Positions 1 through 7,206 of a stretch of 64,000 nucleotides of DNA are shown here, in pieces. Position 1 is the stretch's first letter. The number at the start of each line of letters is the position of its first letter. Source of the DNA: Thiocapsa bogorovii (lineage in GTDB: Bacteria; Pseudomonadota; Gammaproteobacteria; Chromatiales; Chromatiaceae). The DNA is taken from NCBI RefSeq assembly GCF_021228795.1, contig NZ_CP089309.1, positions 1,736,001 through 1,800,000 of the forward strand. The letters run 5' to 3'. Under the pieces are notes generated by a model, which was not told the origin of the DNA, did not search any database, and saw only the letters and a list, made by a program, of their open reading frames with translations. The position numbers were made by a program, and so were the translations under genes.

Positions 1-540
1 GTTTTGGCCCAGTGCGATCGAACGACAGCGTTAGGACGGCGCGACTATGCCATCCTCCTGCTGCTCGCCAAGCTCGGTTTGCGCGCCAACGAGGTTGCGA
101 CCCTCACGTTGGACGATATCGACTGGCGGTCCGGGGCGATGCGCGTTCGCACCAAGGGTCGGCAGCAGACCTGGATGCCAATCCCCGCCGATGTCGGCAC
201 GGCCATCGTTGCCTACCTGCGTGAGGATCGACCGGTGTCCGATTCTCGCCAGCTGTTTCTGCGGATCTTGGCGCCCCACGTCGGTTTTGCCTCCGGGTGC
301 GCCATCACGATGATTGCCCGGGCTGCGCTCGAGCGTGCGGGAATCAGCGGCTTTGCACACCGAGGGGCGCATCTGTTCCGCCACAGCCTTGCCAGCGAGC
401 TGCTGCGCTCCGGCGCCACCTTGTCGCAGATCGGCCAAGTGCTCGGACACGCGCATCCCGACACCACGCGCATCTATGCAAAAGTCGATCTCGAGGGGCT
501 TCGGTCGTTGAGCCTTCCTTGGCCGGGAGGTCTGCAATGA
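1..540 (+). CDS. Tyrosine recombinase RitA-like, 5' partial
   Basis: This is the C-terminal catalytic half of a phage-integrase-family site-specific recombinase; the reading frame is open at base 1, so the N-terminal DNA-binding part lies outside the window. Visible catalytic features are the first Arg in LGLRANEV, the HLFRHS motif (H-x-x-R), the GHAHPDTT histidine and the YAK nucleophile tyrosine near the end. Its stop overlaps the next gene by ATGA, implying translational coupling. As first gene of the trio it should act with the two downstream recombinases on the RIT ends. The trio role is inferred from gene order and overlap; the family assignment is clear from motifs. Confidence 0.85.
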   Translation, partial: VLAQCDRTTALGRRDYAILLLLAKLGLRANEVATLTLDDIDWRSGAMRVRTKGRQQTWMPIPADVGTAIVAYLREDRPVSDSRQLFLRILAPHVGFASGCAITMIARAALERAGISGFAHRGAHLFRHSLASELLRSGATLSQIGQVLGHAHPDTTRIYAKVDLEGLRSLSLPWPGGLQ

Positions 541-1463
541 TCGCGCTACGCTGTGCACTCGAGCACTACCTGAGCATCCGCCAAGGGCTCGGTTACAAGT
601 ACCGGCATCAGGCGCGGCGACTGGCCGACTTCGTTTCATTCATGGAGCGGCAAGGGGCTGTCACCATCACGACCAAGCTGGCTTTGGCTTGGGCGACTTT
701 ACCCGCCGATCGGCACGCTTCCTGGGCCTTGCGGCTGAGCGACGTCCGTGGCTTCGCGCGTCATGTTGCGAGCATCGACCCGAACACGGAGGTGCCGCCC
801 ACCGGAATCTTGCCGCCTGTGAAGCGCGCCAAACCCTATCTCTACAGCGATGTGGAGATCCGTGCGTTATTGGCCGCCGCCCTGGCCCTGCCACCCGACG
901 ATGCCCTGCGGCGGTGGACCTATCATTATCTGTTCGGGTCGATCGCCGCGACAGGCATTCGCCTGTCCGAATCGCTCGGACTTCAGCGCAGCGACGTCGA
1001 CCTCGACGAGGGCGTGCTGACCGTGCGAGAGAGCAAGTTCGGCAAGTCCCGGCTGGTGCCGGTGCATCCGACGACCTGCGCAGGCTTGCGCGACTACGCC
1101 CGGCGGCGGGATGCGCACCTCGGATCGCCGCGCGGGCCGCACTTCTTCGTTGCGGAGCGCGGCGGCGCATTGCTACCCCAATATGTCTATCGTGTCTTCT
1201 GGCGGCTATCGCGCGAGATCGGACTGCGGCAAGCGGGTCAGCATACCGGCCCCAGAATCCATGATTTACGCCATAGTTTCGCGATTCGGACGCTCCTCGG
1301 CTGGTATCGCGACGGGCTTGACGTTGCGCAGCGGCTCCCGCTGCTTGCGACCTATCTTGGCCATGCCAGCGTGCGCGACACCTACTGGTACCTCTGCGCC
1401 TGTCCGCAGTTGATGGGAGAAGCCGCACGGCGCCTCGACCGACGCTGGGAGGGACGGCCATGA
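537..1463 (+). CDS. Tyrosine recombinase RitB-like
   Basis: A 308-residue tyrosine recombinase. The ATG at 537 is chosen because it overlaps the stop of the previous gene (ATGA); the frame is open further upstream, but that would overlap the upstream gene deeply. The N-terminal SAM-like core-binding region runs to about residue 95. The catalytic domain shows Arg in TGIRLSES, HDLRHSF (H-x-x-R), LGHASVRDTYWYL with GH and the Tyr nucleophile. The stop overlaps the third recombinase, again by ATGA. In RIT elements the middle protein is a distinct subfamily from the flanking two. Its exact catalytic contribution is unknown. Confidence 0.87.
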   Translation: MIALRCALEHYLSIRQGLGYKYRHQARRLADFVSFMERQGAVTITTKLALAWATLPADRHASWALRLSDVRGFARHVASIDPNTEVPPTGILPPVKRAKPYLYSDVEIRALLAAALALPPDDALRRWTYHYLFGSIAATGIRLSESLGLQRSDVDLDEGVLTVRESKFGKSRLVPVHPTTCAGLRDYARRRDAHLGSPRGPHFFVAERGGALLPQYVYRVFWRLSREIGLRQAGQHTGPRIHDLRHSFAIRTLLGWYRDGLDVAQRLPLLATYLGHASVRDTYWYLCACPQLMGEAARRLDRRWEGRP

Positions 1464-2461
1464 GCGCAAGCCCCAGTGCCGCCCCGCTCATCGAGCGCTA
1501 CTTCACCGTTCGACTGATGCGGCAGCGCGAAGTCAGTGCGCACACGATCGCAGCCTACCGCGATACGTTCCGGCTCCTGTTCCGGTTCGCCCAAAAACGG
1601 CTCCGCAAGCTGCCGTCGGCGCTCGCCCTCGAAGATCTCAATGCCACCCTCATCGACGCGTTCCTGGCCGATCTCGAGACCGCGCGCGGCGCGAGTGTCA
1701 GGACGCGCAACTTGCGCCTGACGGCGATTCGATCCTTCTTTCGCTTCGTGTCTTTCGAGGAACCGGCCGCCAGTGCGCTGATTCAGCGCGTTCTCGCAAT
1801 CCCCGCCAAACGGCATGACAAGCGCCAAATCGATTTCCTGACGCGGACCGAGATCGATGCCATTCTTGCCGCACCCGACTGCACGACATGGCTGGGATGT
1901 CGTGATCGTACCTTGCTGCTGCTCGCGGTTCAGACCGGCTTGCGCCTTAGCGAGCTCGTCAATCTGGATCGGGCATCTGTCCATCTCGCAGCACCGGCTC
2001 ATGTGAGGTGCCTTGGCAAAGGCCGGAAAGAACGCTGTACGCCGCTCCCTTCGGCCACACAGGAGGCACTCAAGACGTGGCTCAAGAAGCCGGTGCGGTG
2101 CGACGGGGACGCGCTGTTTCCCAGCATGCACGGTGAGCGGCTGAGCGCCGACGCTGTCCAGGCACTCCTCGCCAAGCATGTCCGCACCGCAAGCGCGCGC
2201 TGTCCATCCTTGGCATCCAAGCGCGTATCGCCGCATGTACTCAGACACAGTACGGCCATGGAACTGCTGCAAGCGGGGGTCGATTGCTCCGTGATCGCGC
2301 TGTGGCTAGGCCATGAATCCATCGAAACGACGCAGACTTATCTGCATGCTCACCTCGAACTCAAGGAAGCGGCCCTGGCCAAGCTCGTACCCCACGAACT
2401 CGGCGAGCCCAGCCGCTTCCAAGCGAGCGACCAGCTGCTCGCCTTCCTGGACTCTCTGTAA
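1460..2461 (+). CDS. Tyrosine recombinase RitC-like
   Basis: A 333-residue tyrosine recombinase, third of the trio. It has an N-terminal core-binding domain (about 10-100, with the TIAAYRDTFRLL helix) and a catalytic domain with TGLRLSEL (Arg), PHVLRHSTA (H-x-x-R), LGHESIETTQTYLH (GH and Tyr). Translation is probably coupled to ritB through ATGA at 1460. Its stop (2459-2461) lies 8 bp from the first palindrome of the element end. The full catalytic set is present, so it is probably functional even though the neighbouring IS66 is broken. Confidence 0.87.
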   Translation: MSASPSAAPLIERYFTVRLMRQREVSAHTIAAYRDTFRLLFRFAQKRLRKLPSALALEDLNATLIDAFLADLETARGASVRTRNLRLTAIRSFFRFVSFEEPAASALIQRVLAIPAKRHDKRQIDFLTRTEIDAILAAPDCTTWLGCRDRTLLLLAVQTGLRLSELVNLDRASVHLAAPAHVRCLGKGRKERCTPLPSATQEALKTWLKKPVRCDGDALFPSMHGERLSADAVQALLAKHVRTASARCPSLASKRVSPHVLRHSTAMELLQAGVDCSVIALWLGHESIETTQTYLHAHLELKEAALAKLVPHELGEPSRFQASDQLLAFLDSL

Positions 2462-2468
2462 GGCATCA

Positions 2469-2609
2469 GACTATGCCGAATCGTGCCTCTGTCCGCACCC
2501 GCTTCTGCGCGGCAAGTCCGCGCAACCGGCGGGCTGCGGCCAAGACCGTTCGGCATAGTCCGGCGGGCGGCATAAACCACCTTATGCCGCGCACGGCATA
2601 AGGCGGTTT
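2469..2609. repeat. RIT right-end palindromes
   Basis: Two nested signals sit between ritC and the IS66 remnant. A perfect 12-bp inverted repeat GACTATGCCGAA (2469-2480) / TTCGGCATAGTC (2549-2560) spans 92 bp. Next, CCTTATGCCG (2580-2589) and CGGCATAAGG (2594-2603) form a palindrome with a 4-nt loop, extended by AAACCA (2574-2579) and CGGTTT (2604-2609) with one mismatch. All arms share the core TATGCCG. IS66 tnpC homology resumes at about 2602, so this is the probable element terminus and recombinase binding region. Confidence 0.7.
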
Positions 2610-4173
2610 CGATCAGGCTGTAAAGCAGCGCGCTCGTCTCGGCGCCCTTCGGACTGCCGGCGAAGAGCCAGTTCTTTCTCCCGACCACAAAGGGCCGGAT
2701 GGCGTTCTCGGCAATGTTGTTGTCGATCTCCAGGTGCCCGTCCTCGAGAAAGGTGATGAGGATCGGCCATTGGCCGAGGGCATAGCCGATGGCCTCGCCG
2801 AGCAGACTTTTGGGAAGCACGCGGGTGGCGGTGCGATCCAGCCACTGGCGGATGCGCATGAGGATCGCCCTGCTGTGCTCGGCACGCCCGCGCAGCCGGG
2901 TCTGGGGATCGGCGTCGCGCAGGCGCCGCTCCACCGCATAGAGCTCCGCGATCAGGGCCACCATCTGCTGCGCGGCACCGGCGTTGCGCCCGTTGGCGGC
3001 ATCGACGAACTTGCGCCGCACGTGCGCCCAACACCCGGCATGGCCGATGACTCCGGGCGCAGCGGCGAGGACACCATAGGCGCCGTAGCCGTCGGATTGC
3101 AGGTAGAACGGCAGCGGCGGCGGATCGACGTCGGCGGGGAACAGCACCCGACGGGGAACCTCCGCGGCCCGACTCGGGGCATACTCGAACCAGCGCACCG
3201 GTGTGTCCGGCGGCCCGCCGCAGAACACCCACATGTAGGAGTCTTGGGTATTCTCGCGACCGGGCTCGCGCAGGACCTGCACCGGTGTCTCGTCGATATG
3301 CACCACCGCTCCGCGGCGCAGCAGGTCTTTCAGCGCCGCGGCGACGGGTTGCAGCGGGGCCTGCAGTTGGATGAGCAAGCCCGCCATGGTCTGGCGCCCG
3401 AGCGCGATGCCCTCGCGGGCGAAGATCGTCTCCTGACGATACAGCGGCAGGGCATCGACGAACTTGGCCGTCACGATGGAGGCCAGCAGCGAACTGTGGG
3501 CGATGGATTTGGGGATGATCTGCGCCGGACGCGGGGCGATCTTCACCCCGACCTCCGCGCCCGGCACATCTTCGTTACGGGCAACGTATTTGGCGCGCTT
3601 GTATTCGATGACGTCGGTCTGGCGGGGGATGACCGCCAGTTGCTCGGAGCTGTCGTAGCCGATCAAGACCCAGTCCTCGCCCATGGCGGCTTTCTCCGCC
3701 TCGGGCAGATCCAGGATACGCTCGACCCGCGGCAGATGGCTCGGCAGCGGCCGGCGCACCGGCTTGCCCTTGGGCGGCGCGAGGGTGTCTTCGGCGGGTG
3801 TCGCCGGCGGCGGGGTGTCGGCCGGCAGCTCGGCTTCGAGCGCGGCGATCAGCGCCTCGAGCTCGGTCTCGTCAAACAGCCCGAGCTGACTCTCGGGGAT
3901 GCGATCGGCACTGCGGCCGAAGCGCTTGCGCCGCAACAGCTCGATGTACTCGAGCAACTGGTCAATACGCCGGGTCTGCTGTTGCAGGGTATTGGCGTGC
4001 TGTTCCAACTGCAGCGACTGTTCGGCTCGCTCGCGTTCGGATTGCGCCAGTTGATCGCTTAACCGGCCAATGATCCCGTGGAGGACCCCGGGGTCATTCG
4101 GAAGCGTTTGAAGGGGGCCGTCCATGACGTGAATGATACCGGAATACCGACCTTGATTCGAGCGTGATGGCAT
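2602..4173 (-). pseudogene. tnpC: IS66 transposase TnpC, C-terminally truncated
   Basis: DDE transposase of the IS66 family. It has an N-terminal leucine-rich/coiled stretch (about residues 25-85), a zinc-finger-like and IS66 central domain, then the catalytic DDE core with IDETPV (Asp), SDGYGAYG (Asp) and DNNIAENAIRP (Glu). Normal IS66 TnpC proteins continue about 40 residues beyond LLYSLIETA; here the frame changes to unrelated residues immediately after that motif, at the RIT end, and then runs antisense through ritC to a stop near 2350. The catalytic triad is intact, but the C-terminal tail and the IS right end are lost. The gene starts directly after the tnpB stop (4174). Confidence 0.85.
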
Positions 4174-4527
4174 TTAAAGCAGATCGAATTCAGCCCGCCG
4201 ATGGGCGTTGACACGGCGCGGATCGAGCCCTTCGAGCAACCAGCCCAATTCGCGGATCGAGAGCATGACCGGTGTGACGCTCTGCGGCGCCGGCCACCAA
4301 AACCGCTCGCGCTCCAACCGCCGATACCACAGCCAGAAGCCGTTGTTGTGCCAATAGAGAATCTTGAGCTTGTCGCGGCCCCGATTGCAGAAGACGAACA
4401 GATGATCCGAGAACGGATCGGCCTGAAGGACATCGACCACCAAGGCCGCAAGACCGTCGATTTGTTTGCGCATGTCCGTGGCTCCTGCGGCCAGATACAC
4501 CTGCGTGCGTGCACCGAAGCCGATCAT
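4174..4527 (-). CDS. tnpB: IS66 accessory protein TnpB
   Basis: A 117-residue IS66 Orf2/TnpB-family protein, recognisable from VYLAAGATDMRKQIDGLAAL near the N-terminus and the conserved FCNRGRDKLKILYWHNNG and LERERFWWP motifs. It is an accessory protein required by many IS66 elements for transposition, of unknown biochemical activity. Its start overlaps the end of tnpA by ATGA (4524-4527) and its stop abuts the tnpC start codon, so the three genes form one translationally linked unit. Confidence 0.9.
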   Translation of the reverse strand: MIGFGARTQVYLAAGATDMRKQIDGLAALVVDVLQADPFSDHLFVFCNRGRDKLKILYWHNNGFWLWYRRLERERFWWPAPQSVTPVMLSIRELGWLLEGLDPRRVNAHRRAEFDLL

Positions 4528-4883
4528 GCCGTCGTGCGCTGCGCGAGCACATCCACCACCCGCGCGAGCGTGGCGCTATCGCACCCGGGCGGGACCTCCA
4601 GGCGCACGCCGTCACCGAAGACGACGGTCAGCACCCGATCACTGCGCGGCGGCTCGAGGGCGTCGCCGAACTGCACCGGCAGCAAGCGCACCGGCGCCTC
4701 GGCGTCGGATCGCGCCGGCCCGCCGCACGCGTGGTGCTCCCGGCCGAAGACGGCCCGCCACCGCGACAGGCTACCGGTCGAAATGCCGTGACGTTCGCAG
4801 TACTGTGCCTGCGTCAGACCACTGCCCGGCCAGCCCCGGACCAACTCCCGCCACTGCTCGCGACTGCGCCGCTTCTCTGCCAT
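4524..4883 (-). CDS. tnpA: IS66 accessory protein TnpA
   Basis: A 119-residue IS66 Orf1/TnpA protein with an N-terminal helix-turn-helix: SREQWRELVRGWPGSGLTQAQYCERHGIS-type sequence, then LSRWR. The start at 4883 (MAEKRR) is preferred because a GAGGAGAA ribosome-binding site lies just upstream. A longer open frame to 5012 crosses the terminal inverted repeat and is rejected. It probably binds the IS ends. The conserved tail VFGDGVRLEVPPG is typical of the family. Confidence 0.87.
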   Translation of the reverse strand: MAEKRRSREQWRELVRGWPGSGLTQAQYCERHGISTGSLSRWRAVFGREHHACGGPARSDAEAPVRLLPVQFGDALEPPRSDRVLTVVFGDGVRLEVPPGCDSATLARVVDVLAQRTTA

Positions 4884-4948
4884 GCTCTTCTCCTCGGTGC
4901 GTGGAACATGGCGGCATCTTGCAGATGGCGCAGTGCGCGGGATAGATG

Positions 4949-4967
4949 TATTTCGCTGGACGCTTAC
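4949..4967. repeat. IS66 terminal inverted repeat (tnpA side)
   Basis: On the minus strand the end reads GTAAGCGTCCAGCGAAATA starting at 4967, matching the GTAAGCG-type ends of IS66 elements. The partner repeat beyond tnpC is absent. Confidence 0.75.
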
Positions 4968-5138
4968 GGAGAAGCCACATCGCCTCGTGAGCGTGCTTGG
5001 GTGCGAGAACATAGGTCGTGCTATTGATCGGGGTCAGCTAATTGGTGACCCGGTTGCCCAGTGCCCAGCATGTAGCATGCGTAGTACATACCGATGTTGC
5101 CTGTTACTTGCGTCTCTCACTTCATGCAGTAGTTTGTA
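4968..5138. other. Spacer between IS66 end and cassette-like block
   Basis: No convincing gene. Composition shifts from GC-rich to AT-richer here. GTTACTTGCG (5103-5112) is repeated in inverse orientation at 5148-5157 inside the neighbouring attC-like site, so this stretch may contain remnants of another cassette boundary. The ten bases TATTGATCGG at about 5024 recur at about 6285 beside the other attC-like site. Confidence 0.4.
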
Positions 5139-5214
5139 GGCTAACGCCGCAAGTAACCGGATCACAAAAGGCGCCAGCCTTTTGTGGATCCGTGTGCTCT
5201 TATCTTGTTAACCC
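5139..5214 (-). repeat. attC-like recombination site a
   Basis: On the minus strand the site begins GGGTTAACAAG and ends CTTGCGGCGTTAGCC. It can fold as attC sites do: TAAC pairs with GTTA (R boxes), an unpaired spacer follows, TAAG pairs with CTTG (L boxes), then a long stem CGGATC-CACAAAAGGC / GCCTTTTGTG-ATCCG with one extra-helical base. The 3' box GTTAGCC differs from the GTTRRRY consensus at one position. It lies about 60 bp after the 61-residue gene. Confidence 0.5.
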
Positions 5215-5277
5215 ATGCATTGATAGCGAGCCGAGAAACTCGCCACTTTATATGATGCTTATCCTGGCAACCGAAAA

Positions 5278-5463
5278 CTATTGCTCTTCTTCATTCTCGG
5301 AATAGATATCAGTTATCTGGAGACTTACAACATAAGCTGCATTTTCCTTTTTTAGCTCCGACATTTCCTCTACACGAATCTGTGGTGATCGGGTTAGAAG
5401 AACAGCCAACCTCTTAGCTTCCATTTTGTTGTCCGTTGAGATCACGATGGTTACATCAGTCAT
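5278..5463 (-). CDS. Small hypothetical protein (61 aa)
   Basis: A 61-residue acidic protein with no recognised family and no membrane segment. A GGAGA ribosome-binding site precedes the ATG at 5463, and the gene begins 14 bp after the stop of the DUF4760-like gene, so the two look like an operon inside one cassette-like unit. An attC-like site follows downstream. Codon usage is AT-rich, unlike the flanking chromosome. Function unknown. Confidence 0.55.
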   Translation of the reverse strand: MTDVTIVISTDNKMEAKRLAVLLTRSPQIRVEEMSELKKENAAYVVSLQITDIYSENEEEQ

Positions 5464-5477
5464 CTTCAGCTCTCCGT

Positions 5478-6230
5478 CTATGTATATGAGTCTTTATTAA
5501 TCGGTTCGGGGGTATACGCATGGTTTATTCGACCTCTGGGATCGGGGCGCAATCTTCTTTGTTCTTCAAAATCATGGATTAACTCTCTAAACTCAACATA
5601 TGCATACTGATTCTTTACTTGGGCAGACTCTATATATGTACTCATTCGCCTGTATATCCTTATCAAATACGAGCCAGACATACGGTAGATCATGTCCTTA
5701 TCAAATACTTCCGTGTTTGCGCCAACGGACAAATGCTCTAACCAGCTAAGAACTTCTCTAACCAATCTTTGCAGATCTTTGTCGGCATCAATCTTTTCAA
5801 TGTCCCCATCTGACAAATTATTATTTCCAAATGCATCATTTAGTGCACGCCGGCCTTTGCTCCAAATTGGTCGAACGGCACGCATATAATCGATCGTCGC
5901 TTGCTTTCTCCTCCTATCGTGATCGGCAAGCATTGTATTGTTTAACGTTTTTTGCGCGCTTTCCTGCGCTTCCGCCGCTCTTGCAAGTTCCTTTCTCGTA
6001 AGTTCAAGTTCAAGCTTCTGAAGCTCAAGCTGGTTTGCTTGAAGAAAAATCGCATAAATTACACCAGCGAACGCAAAACCACTGAAAAGGGTATTTACGA
6101 CGCCAAACATATCTCCGAACGCGCCGCGATCAGCGAGCGTATCGAACGAATTATATACCGAAATAGCAAAAACCGCCTGTAATGTCACGACAACAAGAAT
6201 CAGAATTACTAAATGCCGATGCTTACTCAT
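5478..6230 (-). CDS. DUF4760/abortive-infection-like membrane protein
   Basis: About 250 residues. There are two N-terminal transmembrane helices (about 5-25 and 45-65), then a charged coiled coil rich in ELQKLELELTRKEL, then a soluble helical domain with LSWLEHLSVG and EVFDKDMIYRMSG. The segment GDMFGVVNTLFSGFAFAGVI and the following coiled coil resemble membrane proteins annotated as putative phage abortive infection or DUF4760 proteins. The ATG at 6230 is chosen; TTG at 6236 is an alternative with a closer AAAGGG. It lies between two attC-like sites in AT-rich DNA. A defence role would fit a cassette or mobile context but is only inference. Confidence 0.65.
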   Translation of the reverse strand: MSKHRHLVILILVVVTLQAVFAISVYNSFDTLADRGAFGDMFGVVNTLFSGFAFAGVIYAIFLQANQLELQKLELELTRKELARAAEAQESAQKTLNNTMLADHDRRRKQATIDYMRAVRPIWSKGRRALNDAFGNNNLSDGDIEKIDADKDLQRLVREVLSWLEHLSVGANTEVFDKDMIYRMSGSYLIRIYRRMSTYIESAQVKNQYAYVEFRELIHDFEEQRRLRPDPRGRINHAYTPEPINKDSYT

Positions 6231-6293
6231 GCTCAATGTACCCTTTTTCAGGATGTCAATATGGCAGACGGATTTCTCGGACTAGTATTGATC

Positions 6294-6374
6294 GGCTAAC
6301 GCCACGCGTAACAGGACCCCAAAAGCGACGCTGCGATCCATTTTTCACGATCCATATTCACGCGTTTGTTAGCT
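6294..6374 (-). repeat. attC-like recombination site b
   Basis: On the minus strand the site begins GCTAACAAACGCGT and ends ACGCGTGGCGTTAGCC. GCTAAC pairs with GTTAGC over six bases (R boxes), AAA/TGGC form the unpaired central spacer, and CGCGT pairs with ACGCG over five bases (L boxes), with a less perfect stem between. The start TAACAAACGC resembles Vibrio-type repeats. The stop codon of the 104-residue gene lies inside the site, as is common for cassette genes. It shares the end GGCGTTAGCC with site a. Confidence 0.55.
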
Positions 6375-6672
6375 TGTTTTCAAAAAGATTCAAAAAGTGT
6401 GCAATATATCCCAAAAACACCGATGCTAAGCCCGAAGCAGCTATAGCCACCTGAGGATACAAGGTAACGACCTCGAACTTGGTAAAGGCAGTTGTAAACC
6501 AAGCTCCGGCGAAAACGGGAATGAAAATAATCGCTGAACCCAGTAACGAACTCAAAGACTGGTTGGCATTCTGAAAGCGATAAAGCATTAATCCTGCGAC
6601 AAAGCAAATACTAAGCAAGAATTTCCATAGATGCCATTCAGACTGCGATTCGATTTGTGCGAAGCCTAACAC
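6358..6672 (-). CDS. Small membrane protein (104 aa)
   Basis: A 104-residue hydrophobic protein with about three predicted membrane helices (roughly residues 16-32, 42-62, 70-95) and no recognised family. The start is GTG at 6672, within a GTTAGGC box, or a later TTG near residue 19; no strong ribosome-binding site is seen. It overlaps the stop of the upstream 50-residue frame, so coupling is possible. Its stop falls within attC-like site b. AT-rich codon use sets it apart from the chromosome. Function unknown. Confidence 0.5.
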   Translation of the reverse strand: MLGFAQIESQSEWHLWKFLLSICFVAGLMLYRFQNANQSLSSLLGSAIIFIPVFAGAWFTTAFTKFEVVTLYPQVAIAASGLASVFLGYIAHFLNLFENKLTNA

Positions 6673-6818
6673 GCGTTAGTTACTCGCTTGAATTTTGCAT
6701 CTACATTTTCAACAGCCTTCAGTAATGCGCCGGATAGTCGTTCTCTTTCTTTTGGGTTCTCTCGCCAGCCATTTTGCCAGCTAGCCAGAGCAATCATTAA
6801 TTCGTCAGAAAATCCCAT
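6666..6818 (-). CDS. Small hypothetical protein (50 aa)
   Basis: An open frame starting MGFSDELMIALASWQNGW and ending KRVTNAC with a TAG inside the sequence TGTTAGGC. It is charged, soluble and helical by appearance. The stop overlaps the GTG start of the next gene on the same strand. The AT-rich composition matches the cassette-like block. No homology is recognised; support comes from its uninterrupted frame, plausible composition and overlap. Confidence 0.4.
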   Translation of the reverse strand: MGFSDELMIALASWQNGWRENPKERERLSGALLKAVENVDAKFKRVTNAC

Positions 6819-7206
6819 TTCTATCCCTTAGGTGTGTAGCTGACCTCGCGAATACATATAGTGTTCTTGCTTGCACACGTACTGTCCCGTACGAGATCGC
6901 ATGCAGTCTCGTACCCAGGTGGCATCCAGAGCCCCTCTCGGTTCATGCTTGAACGACACAGCCCACCCCCCAAGAGCCAGACTCAAAAAAGCCGAACCCC
7001 TCGGTTGCTCCAGGCGGTTCGGCTCTTGCTGTCTTCGTCGAGTCTTTGACGTTCGTTTCCTCCGTAGCGTGTGCGAAAAATATATCACAGGATTCGGAAT
7101 CCGGCCGTCACGTCAGGCGCCCGCATCAATCGAGCGGCACCGGAAGGTCCCAGATCACCCACCCCCGTCCCACGCCCCTGTCCAAAACCCGACACCCTCT
7201 CGGACC
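6819..7206. other. Intergenic region before draT 3' end
   Basis: No gene is supported in these 388 bp. GC content returns to the chromosomal level around 6930. It contains one clear hairpin terminator for minus-strand transcripts (6984-7025) and otherwise nothing I recognise. Confidence 0.6.
6984..7025 (-). terminator. Rho-independent terminator downstream of draT
   Basis: AGCCGAACC (6990-6998) pairs perfectly with GGTTCGGCT (7016-7024). On the minus strand the stem is followed by a run of T (AAAAAA at 6985-6990 on the plus strand). It lies about 180 bp beyond the draT stop, so it probably ends the draT transcript. Confidence 0.75.

Larger units (their letters stand above)
1..2609 (+). mobile_element. 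RIT element (recombinase in trio), right part
   Basis: Three tyrosine recombinase genes lie head to tail with ATGA stop/start overlaps (at 537-540 and 1460-1463). This is the hallmark of RIT elements (ritA-ritB-ritC). The left end and the 5' half of the first gene lie outside the window. The right end is a pair of palindromes at 2469-2609, after which the sequence becomes the truncated 3' end of an IS66 tnpC. I infer that the element inserted into IS66, or replaced its end. No cargo genes are visible between ritC and the terminus. Confidence 0.8.
2602..4967 (-). mobile_element. IS66-family insertion sequence, 3' truncated
   Basis: tnpA-tnpB-tnpC in the standard IS66 order, reading on the minus strand from an outer end at 4967. 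The tnpA-side terminal inverted repeat is visible (4949-4967), while the tnpC-side end is missing because tnpC breaks at about 2602 at the RIT palindrome. With one end lost the element should not be able to transpose by itself. A target duplication cannot be checked for the same reason. Confidence 0.88.
5139..6674 (-). mobile_element. Putative integron gene-cassette array (two cassettes)
   Basis: An AT-rich block in an otherwise GC-rich window. All four small genes here read on the minus strand, and two attC-like folded sites (5139-5214 and 6294-6374) each follow a gene or gene pair in that direction. A further GTTAGGC box lies at 6664-6670. The inferred cassettes are one with the 104-residue gene ending inside the second site, and one with the DUF4760-like gene plus a 61-residue gene. 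No integron integrase is visible. The array interpretation is inference from site architecture, gene orientation and composition. Confidence 0.5.

Noticed and set aside
5042-5305. Plus-strand open frames across the attC-like site
   Set aside because: They run through the folded site and have no ribosome-binding sites or plausible protein character.
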